Shown piece by piece: positions 1 to 7,462 of a stretch of 64,000 bases of DNA. The notes beneath the pieces are model-generated. The model was not told the origin of the DNA. It was given only the letters and a program-made list of their open reading frames with translations, and searched no databases. The number at the start of each line of letters is the position of its first letter. Within the stretch, counting starts at the first letter, position 1. The translations under genes were made by a program, and so were the position numbers. The stretch is from assembly GCA_020721005.1 (NCBI GenBank), contig DYNP01000002.1, positions 253,598 through 317,597 of the forward strand, written 5' to 3'. The DNA is from Thiomargarita sp. Its GTDB lineage: Bacteria > Pseudomonadota > Gammaproteobacteria > Beggiatoales > Beggiatoaceae.

Positions 1-1175
1 GGGACGGCTTGCTGACACAGAGTTTGTAAAGGGGCTGTCACCACGGACCAGCGATAGGCGAGTGCTAGATTTCGCACTCCTGTAACACAGTGGTCATAAT
101 AGTCAGGATCTTGCATTTTTTCAATGGCATGCACCCAGGCTTGCACGTCTTGAGGAGGCAGGGCCAGTCCGGCTTGATAATGCTCAATAGCCGCAGCCAG
201 CACATCGCCTTGAGTGGTTAAAATGGGTTTTCCGGCCCATAAGTAATACAACAAACGGGTACGAAAAGAGTAGTGAGTTTCCAGGCAGTCAGCATGGGCG
301 CTGACCCCAACTTGAGCCTCTAACAGACAGCTGCCCAATTCCTCATAGGGTATCCAGCCGTCTAAAAAGTAAACCTGTTGATCCAAGACTCCCAGTTGTT
401 GGGCTAAAGCCTGAGCTTGATACTGCATGGCCATGGGTTGAATACTGCTATTAGGGTGCTGAGTCCCCAGAAATACCAGAGCAAGTCCGGGATAGCGGGG
501 GGCCAACTGGTGAACGGCCTTGATGAGAGTGAGGGGATCAAACCATTGCCAAATACCACCTCCCCAAAGTAGGATAAAACTGGGTTTTTTTCCCAGTCGG
601 GTTTGTAAGCCAGGACCTTTGCGTTGCGGAGGTTGATCGGGTAAGCCAAAAGGAATGGTCAATACGCGTTGTTGAATATCTGGATAAGTATGAGGATTAA
701 TCCGTCCTAAAGCCAAAAGATGTCCCATCCAGAGATCTCGTTGTCTGTCATTAGCGCATAAAAAGTAATCCGCCCATTGCAATTGTTCATTGATAGTATG
801 CACTTGTTCGGCAATAACTTGCTGGGCGTTTGCCGTGGGCTGCCGGTGTTGTTCCAGTCCTTCTAGGGGAATGGGGTCATACAAATCGGCAATAAGAACT
901 TTGGCAGAATGTTTAACTAAAGGGTATTGTTTGAGGATATGTCCTTGAAAAATAATGAGTTCTGCCCAGGCTATCAGTTCAGCAATGTTGTCAGGACGGT
1001 GTTGAACCAAACGGACTGAAGGTAGCGAGGGAAGCAGATCATCTATGGGATTGGGAATGGCCAAGGTGACCGTATGTTGTTGACTGAGGGCGTTGGCAAA
1101 TTCCCAATAACGGATAGCTGGACCGGCCATTTTGATTGTAATTACGTCAGGACAGAGAAGTAAAACAAGAGACAT
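1..1175 (-). CDS. glycosyltransferase, GT4-like (partial, runs off the left edge)
   Basis: Reading leftward from an ATG at 1173-1175, the frame stays open to the window edge (391 codons), so the C-terminus is missing. The translation begins MSLVLLLCPDVITIKMAGPA, the usual opening of a GT-B glycosyltransferase, where the first beta-strand is followed by a glycine-containing 'GPAIRYWE' loop. Mid-protein there is FILLWGGGIWQWFDP (start of the C-terminal Rossmann domain) and LVFLGTQHPN. Further on, 'SFRTRLLYYLWAGKPILTT' matches the GT4 donor-binding region, in which the remote domain holds the nucleotide sugar. Expected role: transfer of a sugar from an NDP-sugar in surface polysaccharide or glycan assembly; the acceptor cannot be told. 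A weak GAGC-type ribosome site precedes the start. The upstream side is a repeat cluster, so this gene probably ends or begins a transcription unit there. Confidence 0.75.
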   Translation of the reverse strand, partial: MSLVLLLCPDVITIKMAGPAIRYWEFANALSQQHTVTLAIPNPIDDLLPSLPSVRLVQHRPDNIAELIAWAELIIFQGHILKQYPLVKHSAKVLIADLYDPIPLEGLEQHRQPTANAQQVIAEQVHTINEQLQWADYFLCANDRQRDLWMGHLLALGRINPHTYPDIQQRVLTIPFGLPDQPPQRKGPGLQTRLGKKPSFILLWGGGIWQWFDPLTLIKAVHQLAPRYPGLALVFLGTQHPNSSIQPMAMQYQAQALAQQLGVLDQQVYFLDGWIPYEELGSCLLEAQVGVSAHADCLETHYSFRTRLLYYLWAGKPILTTQGDVLAAAIEHYQAGLALPPQDVQAWVHAIEKMQDPDYYDHCVTGVRNLALAYRWSVVTAPLQTLCQQAV

Positions 1176-1240
1176 GCAGAGTGCTCGGGGTTGTTGGGGT
1201 GAGGGTAAAATAGTTATTGAATGGATTTGAATCGAAAGTA

Positions 1241-1556
1241 GGTTGGAGTAGAGGCTTTAGCCGGTGGGTTGGAGTGGAGGCTTTAGCCGGCGGGTTGGAG
1301 TGGAGGCTTCAGCCGGTGGGTTGGAGTCGAGGCTTCAGCCGGCTAGCAATCGGCCCTTGTCATTTGTGTATATGGGGTGATGCTACGGCTAACCGGCTAA
1401 AGCCTCCACTCCAACGTAAGCATCGACTCCGGCTAAAGCCTCTACTCCAACGTAAGCATCGACTCCGGCTAAAGCCTCCACTCCAACGTATCTCAATTGA
1501 GGTGCAACTCTCATTTTTTTATGATCGCATACTTTTGCAAGAGATCTACTATAACT
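1241..1556. repeat. MITE-like repeat cluster (copy A)
   Basis: Four head-to-tail copies of a unit like ggttggagtggaggctttag (1241-1343) are followed by a spacer (about 1344-1390) and then three copies of the reverse complement (to about 1490), so the cluster can fold into a long hairpin. The spacer contains cggcccttgtcatttgtgta and is about 88% identical to the spacer of the cluster at 59915-60181. The right flank (about 1530-1553) contains cttttgcaagagatctacta, matching the inverted end of that same cluster. The apparent 113-codon reading frame here is only repeat sequence. Confidence 0.8.
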
Positions 1557-1822
1557 GATGGAAATCTTGTTGACTATATTCTCAGTAACGGACAGTCGAT
1601 GAAATGCCGGGATGTATCATCAAGGTCCTTGCTGAAAAGGTGTTAAGTGACAAGCTGATTTTAGACGGATTTACACTGGGGCAAACTGAGCATTAAAAAA
1701 ACAATTTTTTAAGATTACAATTTGGTATACTATCTGCATGCAACATAAAGGGTGTCCTAAAAAGTCTAATACTGTCTGCAATCAATCCCTTAATTTGGTC
1801 AGTTTGCCCCCTGGATCTGTCC

Positions 1823-1893
1823 CTGTTGTATAAATGCTACAGTATTTTCGTAAAAATATCTTTACTGTTGTACAAAAAACTCACACTGTTGTA
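1823..1893 (+). promoter_or_regulatory. three phased direct repeats, candidate activator/operator sites
   Basis: The octamer CTGTTGTA occurs at 1823-1830, 1865-1872 and 1886-1893. The start-to-start distances are 42 and 21 bp, that is four and two helical turns, so all three lie on the same face of DNA. The last copy ends two bases before the -35 box of the promoter at 1896. The arrangement suits a DNA-binding regulator of the surface-protein gene at 2093, but the regulator is unknown. Confidence 0.45.
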
Positions 1894-1895
1894 TG

Positions 1896-1924
1896 TTGAC
1901 AATTCAAACTCCCTTAGATAATAT
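1896..1924 (+). promoter_or_regulatory. sigma-70 type promoter
   Basis: TTGACA (1896-1901), a 17-bp spacer and TAATAT (1919-1924) form a near-consensus sigma-70 promoter. Transcription would start near 1931 and leave a leader of about 160 nt before the ATG at 2093, which has a GAGGAA ribosome site. No other strong promoter is apparent between 1557 and 2092. Confidence 0.6.
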
Positions 1925-2092
1925 TCATCCCAGCGGCCTTTAGCTCACACCCCTTTAAATTTGCTTTACCAGTTGTTGCTTTTCAATCAGACAACAAGCA
2001 CAATAGACAAGTGTCAGCTTTACGGTTAGGAGAAACTGAGTCACTTGAACTGACGTAAGGTTTTTATAACATTTTGATGAGGAATTTCATAT

Positions 2093-3928
2093 ATGAAAGA
2101 AATGAAAAAACTCTCCGCAGCCGTTGCTCTAGCATTGAGCATGGGCGTGATGTCCCAGGCACAAGCGGAGATAGTGTTGAAGAACGGTGGCCTGGGTGAT
2201 GCGTTGCTGTTCCCGGCATATAACGCCTACGTAGAGAACTATTTCACAATTAATAACAATGATAACAAGTGGATACAAGGCCACCTGCGGTTTCGAGGTG
2301 CTGCTTGGAGCGGGGAGTTGTTGGACTTTGACATTATCCTATCTCCAGGTGACGTCTTCATCTTCCGGTTGGCTGACGTGGATGGGGATGGTTATTGGGA
2401 AATTGACCAAAGTTTAGACATCCATAATTTCATGTACACCGGTCAAGTGGCCAGTTGTTCACCCACCGTGCCTAATCCCAGTGCTGCAGGAGCGGCAACT
2501 CAAAATTGTATGGATTTCAGCACCATGTTGGTACCCAGTACTCTAAGTGACGTTGTGACTTCAGACCGGATTATTCATCATCTGATGACTGGTTATATCG
2601 AGTTTGTCGGAGAGGCAGTACTGGATGGAATGGATGCTGACACGATGAAGGCTTTGTTGAGCGATACTCCAGGTGCAGCTTTAGCCCCTTATCAGACTCG
2701 GGCTGGCAGTGGACGCGGAGTTACTGCTTGGAGTTGGAGTGATGCTGCCAATCAATTCGTAAAAGACAAGGGTTTAAGTGACGTCCCCAATATGTTGAGT
2801 GGCACTGCTTTTGTCACGTTGCCAGGATCCAGCCATGGTTTATCCTATAATGCAGAATCTTTGGTCAATTTCCGGACTGGAATGACTGCACACCGGATTG
2901 ACAACTATCGCATGAATCACAATAAGAAAGATGAAATCTATGTGAGTTTGGATGACGATGGGACGCGAGCCACCAGTGAAAAAACCAGGGCCAATCGGGC
3001 TGTTATCGTTCATGATGAAGATGTTAATGGCAAAGGAATTGCGGATCCTTACAAACCTTATGGTGATTACCTATTCCGGTTTGAATCGTTTCGCAGTATT
3101 CCCAGCAGTCGGGAGGATCGTTTGGATGAATCTCGTATGAGCTTCCAAAACACTTGGGGTCCTACTTTAGCTGATGGTGATGATTATCTGTTGGCCGGCT
3201 TACGTCCCACTTATGATACTCCAGACATGGATGATTTTGATGCCGATTGGAGACTGAATCCCTTTGGATACGGTGTTACCAACAGTATTGCTGAAGTGGA
3301 AGAAGCCGTGCGTAAAGGCGGTCAATCCTTCATTGGTTTCTATTTTGATGACGGTACTTTACCTCAATCCAGTGCTGGTTTGAGCAGTCAATACTTTGCA
3401 TATTTTCCCACCAAGGTATTCTGGAGTGAACTGTATGATGAGTACAACCAAACCTCCTTTGCCGGTTATCTGCAAGAAGCTGTGCAGTGGTTATTAACCA
3501 AATCTAAAGGTTATCATTTAGAATTGTGGGATCATCAGGAAAGAGAAGCTTGCCGCAAGAGTACTACCAGTGCCTCGACTTCCCCATTCCAACCTGGGGC
3601 CAGTGGATGCACCGTAACCACCAGCCCTTCTTTTGGTTGTCAAGTTGCTGACGCTCCTGTGGTTACCACTGCCCAATGTGAAATTGATCTGGGTTTTGAA
3701 CTCAACTTCTTTGACATCAATGACATCAAGGCCCGTTTCCCAAGCAGTAAGGAGGGAGGCTTTGATCTCGACACTGAGTTCCAAATTGGTCGAGTCGTTT
3801 TTGAACCCTATGAAGAGTATAACGATACTTATCAAGACAATCTCCGTCAAAGCTGGCCAGCTCTGATGTATGGCTTTGAGTGGAGTGGTGATGGTCACTT
3901 GGCACATTGGAGAAATTTGCACCGCTAA
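2093..3928 (+). CDS. secreted surface-type protein, 611 aa
   Basis: The product has a clear Sec signal peptide: KEMKK, a hydrophobic stretch, then AQA before EIVLKNGG, so cleavage is expected near residue 25. The mature start contains GDALLFPAYNAYVENYFTI and then 'LDFDIILSPGDVFIFRL'. This pattern is shared by a family of uncharacterised, probably beta-rich secreted proteins in proteobacteria with a 'GDALLFP..' start. Pairs of cysteines (for example CSPTV...NC, and several around residues 487-535) suggest disulfides outside the cytoplasm. ADVDGDGYWEID looks like a calcium-type Asp-rich loop. There is no enzymatic motif I recognise. The gene has its own strong promoter with phased repeats and a strong terminator, so it is probably abundant and regulated. 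Role unknown; surface or periplasmic location is inferred from the signal peptide. Confidence 0.7.
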   Translation: MKEMKKLSAAVALALSMGVMSQAQAEIVLKNGGLGDALLFPAYNAYVENYFTINNNDNKWIQGHLRFRGAAWSGELLDFDIILSPGDVFIFRLADVDGDGYWEIDQSLDIHNFMYTGQVASCSPTVPNPSAAGAATQNCMDFSTMLVPSTLSDVVTSDRIIHHLMTGYIEFVGEAVLDGMDADTMKALLSDTPGAALAPYQTRAGSGRGVTAWSWSDAANQFVKDKGLSDVPNMLSGTAFVTLPGSSHGLSYNAESLVNFRTGMTAHRIDNYRMNHNKKDEIYVSLDDDGTRATSEKTRANRAVIVHDEDVNGKGIADPYKPYGDYLFRFESFRSIPSSREDRLDESRMSFQNTWGPTLADGDDYLLAGLRPTYDTPDMDDFDADWRLNPFGYGVTNSIAEVEEAVRKGGQSFIGFYFDDGTLPQSSAGLSSQYFAYFPTKVFWSELYDEYNQTSFAGYLQEAVQWLLTKSKGYHLELWDHQEREACRKSTTSASTSPFQPGASGCTVTTSPSFGCQVADAPVVTTAQCEIDLGFELNFFDINDIKARFPSSKEGGFDLDTEFQIGRVVFEPYEEYNDTYQDNLRQSWPALMYGFEWSGDGHLAHWRNLHR

Positions 3929-3954
3929 GCGGGATTTGACCTTAAACTTCATTT

Positions 3955-3983
3955 AAAAACGGGACTTACGTCCCGTTTTTTTT
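3955..3983 (+). terminator. rho-independent terminator
   Basis: The 11-bp stem aaaaacgggac / gtcccgttttt has a 4-nt loop (ttac) and is followed by more T residues. It lies 26 bp after the stop of the 611-aa gene and just before the next gene. Confidence 0.85.
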
Positions 3984-4006
3984 ACCACATTTAGGACCCT
4001 TATTAG

Positions 4007-4618
4007 ATGAAAATCCGCATTATCGCCCTTATCAGTCTCGTCTGCTCATTGGGCAGTTATCCTGTCTTTAGCGAGGATAAACCTAATGTTGAGGATAAAC
4101 CCAATATTTTTGAAAAAATTACCCCCCCCTCCAATTTGGAAGCACATGCCGAACTCAAAAATACAGTTTCAGATTACTTCAAATCTTGGCAAAATAAGGA
4201 TTTTAAAGCCATGCTGACTTATGAAAATTGGGAAGGGGGGAGTCCATTGGATGAGATCGGCTACCTGAAGGCCATTGATACGGACTTCACCATTCACCAG
4301 TGGCAAGTGACTCAAATACATCCCTCCAAAGATGGCGGTGAGTACAAAGTCTTGATTTTAGTCACTCACAATCCTCCCAAGCAAGTGGCTGCTTTGCTTC
4401 CACCTGGAAAAACAGTTCGCTCCACTCTTAGTCAGTGGTGGAAACAAGAGGGAGATAAATACGTGCACTTGTTCAATGTGGAACGGGATCGTTTACTTAA
4501 GCCAATGGAACAACCTCCCGCAGGTAATCCATTCAAGGGACTGCCCAAACCCGCCCCTGAGGAAGATACACCTAAAGAAGAAGCCCCAGCCAAAGAAGGC
4601 GCCCCCAGCGCTTCCTAA
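4007..4618 (+). CDS. secreted protein of unknown function, 203 aa
   Basis: An N-terminal signal peptide (MKIRIIALISLVCSLGSYPV..) precedes a short repeat (EDKPNVEDKPN). A globular region follows (about residues 45-165) with 'HAELKNTVSDYFKSWQNKDF' and 'YLKAIDTDFTIHQWQVTQI'. That layout, an amphipathic helix plus curved sheet, recalls NTF2/SnoaL-like stress or lipoprotein domains, but no catalytic residues are evident. The C-terminus is a Pro/Glu/Ala-rich low-complexity tail. The start follows the terminator at 3955 by 24 bp, so the gene either has its own promoter inside that gap or depends on read-through. Probably periplasmic; function not recognised. Confidence 0.6.
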   Translation: MKIRIIALISLVCSLGSYPVFSEDKPNVEDKPNIFEKITPPSNLEAHAELKNTVSDYFKSWQNKDFKAMLTYENWEGGSPLDEIGYLKAIDTDFTIHQWQVTQIHPSKDGGEYKVLILVTHNPPKQVAALLPPGKTVRSTLSQWWKQEGDKYVHLFNVERDRLLKPMEQPPAGNPFKGLPKPAPEEDTPKEEAPAKEGAPSAS

Positions 4619-4668
4619 GGTCGAAGTGTATCTGTAACTCAACACAGATTCAGACGAGGATACAGTGT

Positions 4669-4698
4669 GATGGGCTGCGCATTTTTTGTAAAGCCCAT
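4669..4698 (+). terminator. GATGGGCT hairpin downstream of the 203-aa gene
   Basis: GATGGGCT (4669-4676) pairs with AGCCCAT (4692-4698) around a T-rich loop. The same arms occur at 18593-18616, so this may be a small repeat family acting as a weak terminator. Confidence 0.35.
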
Positions 4699-4749
4699 TA
4701 TTTAATTGGGTACCTTATGAGAATTTGGGGAAAAATAGTCCCCAGTCAA

Positions 4750-5232
4750 TCAACTTTCCTTCCTCAGCCATTGACGAAGTTCGCCCACTCGGCTTTCAAT
4801 TTCTGTCCCCACACACTGAAAAACCGGCACAATCCGGCTTACCGTTTGTCGGTAAAGTTGCAGTTGCTGACCATTGGTTAAAATTCCATACCATGCTTTG
4901 TGATTGATCATCCACTGGTATAATTCTGCTTGGTAAGGACCTAACTTGTCTTGAGGAGATTTAACCAGAATGATGAGCTCCAAAGGTTCGTCCCAAGGTA
5001 AGACGAAGGGAATTTCTGGGGACAGCAGGAATAGGAAATCTAAGCGACGACTGATTAAACGGACTTGTTTATGCCAAGTTGAAGGAGAATAGCCCAGTTC
5101 TGGTAACAGGTAATTGAGAACAAACTGGCTTTCAACTTCTTCAGTGTCTTTGAAAAAGTATTGAGAATTCAAGGAAATATCAAAAAGAGGGGCGGATGAT
5201 GGTAGGGTGGGCAGCTGCTGGTTGCCCACCAA
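4750..5232 (-). CDS. HsdR-N-like / restriction-endonuclease-fold protein, 160 aa
   Basis: The core 'EVESQFVLNYLLPELGY', 'RLDFLFLLSP' and 'LELIILVKSPQDKLG' resembles the N-terminal nuclease-fold domain found in type I restriction R subunits and related small proteins (E...RLDF...E(I/L)KSP pattern). A further 'YGILTNGQQLQLYR' segment is typical of that group. The usual acidic and lysine residues are only partly conserved (ILVKS), so activity is uncertain. No hsdM, hsdS or helicase neighbour exists, so this is not a complete restriction system. No ATG is available: TTG at 5230-5232 or GTG at 5227-5229 are the likely starts, and both lie inside a repeat hairpin, which may have replaced the original 5' end. 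Confidence 0.5.
   Translation of the reverse strand: MVGNQQLPTLPSSAPLFDISLNSQYFFKDTEEVESQFVLNYLLPELGYSPSTWHKQVRLISRRLDFLFLLSPEIPFVLPWDEPLELIILVKSPQDKLGPYQAELYQWMINHKAWYGILTNGQQLQLYRQTVSRIVPVFQCVGTEIESRVGELRQWLRKES
5206..5230. repeat. GTGGGCA hairpin repeat
   Basis: GGTGGGCA (5206-5213) pairs with TGCCCACC (5223-5230). A half copy (tagggtgggcaac) lies near 22677-22690, and a copy embedded in coding DNA lies near 39676-39697. Confidence 0.6.
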
Positions 5233-5332
5233 TTGCGGAGGATTTGGGAATGAGATTCATCCCCTACTTCCTTTTATGTTGCAGCAGTATCCCCAAAACA
5301 AGCTTGCAGCCTATTTTGAGGTAAAACTCGCA

Positions 5333-5533
5333 TCAGGTCATGCTGTTGTTAGAGGAGGAATTGCCAGAAGGAGTATCTTCTGCGGCATCGTGAGAGGAAG
5401 CTGCTTCTGAATCTTCTTCAGAGGAATTTTCGACACTGAACAAATGCAAGGGGTCTTTCAAATATAAATAGCCAGCTACACTGCCAGCTGCAGCGCCCAT
5501 AAAAAATGGAACTAATAACAAGGGAAAGGGCAT
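5333..5533 (-). CDS. small membrane protein, 66 aa
   Basis: The start ATG is preceded by CAGGAGAAAACA, a strong ribosome site, which supports a real gene. Residues 4-24 form a single membrane segment with small residues (FFMGAAAGSVAGYLYL, glycine-rich packing). A Ser/Glu/Asp/Asn-rich tail follows, with no recognisable motif. The gene lies between the HsdR-N-like gene and rpmE, all leftward. Function unknown. Confidence 0.55.
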   Translation of the reverse strand: MPFPLLLVPFFMGAAAGSVAGYLYLKDPLHLFSVENSSEEDSEAASSHDAAEDTPSGNSSSNNSMT

Positions 5534-5607
5534 TGTTTTCTCCTGATTGAGATAAACCGAAAAACTATTATGAAGAAGCCAGTCGTTTTACATCGGTCAG
5601 CCATGGT

Positions 5608-5814
5608 TTAAGATTTAGTACCGTATTTACGACGGAATTTATCCACTCTTCCTGCAGTGTCGATCATCTTTTGCTTGCCCGTAAAAAAGGGATGACAAGC
5701 CGAACATATTTCCAAATGTAAATCTTTCCTCGAAGTAGAACGAGTCTTAAACGTGTTGCCGCAACCGCAAGTGACCGTGATTTCTGTATAGTTAGGATGG
5801 ATGTTGGGTTTCAT
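5608..5814 (-). CDS. rpmE: 50S ribosomal protein L31
   Basis: The 68 residues are the usual length. The start [20 protein letters not shown] and the segment [16 protein letters not shown] are diagnostic of bacterial L31. CGCG and CSAC supply the zinc-binding cysteines of the C+ type, as opposed to the zinc-free paralogue used in zinc starvation. The basic C-terminus '[10 protein letters not shown]' is conserved. It binds the large subunit near the central protuberance and bridges to the small subunit. Confidence 0.97.
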   Translation of the reverse strand: MKPNIHPNYTEITVTCGCGNTFKTRSTSRKDLHLEICSACHPFFTGKQKMIDTAGRVDKFRRKYGTKS

Positions 5815-6332
5815 ATTAACTTAATTTATTACCTGTTTTAAAAATCATTATTTGAGGCTGTTCATTTTACAAGAAATGCTTGGCAATGGCAAAAGGCATT
5901 TTAAGATTTTCTTATCTACTGCAAATTACTGGCTGATGCAGAACGCTTGACTCCACTCGAGAAGCGAATCTCCCAACTTACTCCTTACTTTTAACCATTA
6001 TCAGGGTATTTGGGACCGGACAAAATTCTTCCCTACAGATGTAAGTTTGCAACCCGCATACTTTGAATTATTTTGAATCCATTGTAAAACTAAAAAATGC
6101 TCACTATTCAGCACATGTAGGATAGGTTGATGAAAGGAAAACCATCAATTGCATTAACTACAAATTGGTTTAAAAATAACCTATTCAACAAGACGCTCTT
6201 TCGTTCCCACGCTCTGCATGGGAACGAGAGAATAAAGGGCTTTTCACTATTTACTGATTGTAATTGTGCTATAAAATACAGTATAACTTTACTTTTTATT
6301 CCCCTATTCCAAAACCACTGATCCAAATTTCC
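5815..6332. other. 518-bp intergenic region with hairpin repeats
   Basis: No convincing gene. It contains TTGATG...CATCAA arms around 6126-6151 and the CTCGTTCCCA-type hairpin at 6196-6230. The short frames here overlap the repeats and show no ribosome site. The rpmE promoter should lie just right of 5814, but I see no clear consensus. Confidence 0.5.
6196..6230. repeat. CTCGTTCCCA hairpin repeat (copy 1)
   Basis: CTCTTTCGTTCCCA and TGGGAACGAGAG form an imperfect stem around the loop cgctctgca. Related copies are at 18941-18969 and 63820-63854. This is a widespread intergenic element in several bacterial groups. Confidence 0.75.
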
Positions 6333-7289
6333 TTACTTTCCAGAAACTGCCACCAACTTACTTTCCAGCCGCTCTATAGCCTTCTTCTCCCGTTCCAAAG
6401 CACCTTCAGCCTTGATCATTCGGCTCCTTACCGAAGTCATCTCCGATTTGGCTGTCCCCAATTCCAACTCCAATTTACTTAACATCTCTTTATAACCCCA
6501 TTCCTGAGACTCAGCTCGGGCTGCAATCCCAACCAACCTCTTCTCTACCTCGACCCTGGCCTTTGCCTCATTCTCCAAATTCCCTCTCAACTCTTGCTTT
6601 TCATCTTTAAGTAATTTAACCTCAGTTTCCAACTTTTTAACCACTTCTCTCAACTCTTGCACCAAAGATTCAGCCACAGCTGCCTTGGTTTGCTCAATCT
6701 TTAACTGCTTCCAAACCTGCTCAGACTCTTGAGTAGCTGTTCTCAAATTGGCCTCTAACCGTTCCTTAGTCCGTAAATTAACTAAACCTTCTTCCGAAAC
6801 AGTTTTCAACGCCTCTCGATCCTGCTCAGCCTGTCGACTCACCTCATACAGACGTTTCTGCAAATTATCCACCTGCTCCTTGGCCCGCCCCAACTCCTCA
6901 GTCAAACGTTTTGTCTCCCCCTCCTGTTGCACCAATTTACCCTCCAAATGAGTGGATTGATCAAGAGCACTTTTTAATTCCCCCACCTGTCGATTCAAAT
7001 CCACTTGCAACGACTTATTCTCCCGGTTCACCGTCTCCATTTGCGCCCGCACTGCCGTGATCTCAACCTGAGCCTGTTGAGCCCGCTGTAAAGCCTCCTC
7101 CCGTTGCTGTAACAACTCCTTTTCCACCTGCTGATAATGCTTCTTTATTAAATCAATCTCCTGTTGACCTATCCTTTGCGCAGTATGCCACAATAACTGC
7201 AAAGCCTCCATACCCATGCGTTGCACATTATCAGGAATATCTAATTTTTCGGATTCCAAAGTAGACAAAGTTATATGCTGTTTGGACAT
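6333..7289 (-). CDS. long coiled-coil protein, 318 aa
   Basis: Almost the whole protein from about residue 45 to the end is heptad-patterned and rich in Glu, Lys, Gln, Leu and Arg (for example QQVEKELLQQREEALQRAQQ), so it is predicted to be one long alpha-helical coiled coil. Only residues 1-40 ('LDIPDNVQRMGMEALQLLW') could form a separate head. It resembles KfrA- or SMC-like rods only in composition; there is no ATPase motif. The ATG at 7287-7289 is preferred over the in-frame GTG two codons upstream because GAGGTG sits at ribosome-site distance from the ATG. It is transcribed divergently from the 1457-aa membrane-protein gene across about 170 bp. A structural or scaffolding role is inference. 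Confidence 0.6.
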   Translation of the reverse strand: MSKQHITLSTLESEKLDIPDNVQRMGMEALQLLWHTAQRIGQQEIDLIKKHYQQVEKELLQQREEALQRAQQAQVEITAVRAQMETVNRENKSLQVDLNRQVGELKSALDQSTHLEGKLVQQEGETKRLTEELGRAKEQVDNLQKRLYEVSRQAEQDREALKTVSEEGLVNLRTKERLEANLRTATQESEQVWKQLKIEQTKAAVAESLVQELREVVKKLETEVKLLKDEKQELRGNLENEAKARVEVEKRLVGIAARAESQEWGYKEMLSKLELELGTAKSEMTSVRSRMIKAEGALEREKKAIERLESKLVAVSGK

Positions 7290-7462
7290 AATCACCTCAA
7301 AAATCTGTTAATATTAAAACCCTTAAACCACCTTTCAAAAACAACCTACGAAAATAACATCCTATTTCTCATAAAATCTTTATCCCGGGTAAATTTTAAA
7401 CCCAAAGCTACAATTTTCTGATAAAGTAAGCGCTCCTTAACTCTAATTCTGGAGTCATTGCT

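Noticed and set aside
1241-1490. possible CRISPR array
   Set aside because: Units are contiguous, occur in both orientations within one cluster, and have no unique spacers of constant length; no cas gene is present.
1217-1558. 113-codon reading frame over the repeat cluster
   Set aside because: It is made of the repeat units themselves (LKPPLQRKHR repeated), with no ribosome site or independent coding signal.
4750-5232. part of a type I restriction-modification system
   Set aside because: Only a small HsdR-N-like domain is present; no helicase, methyltransferase or specificity subunit lies nearby.
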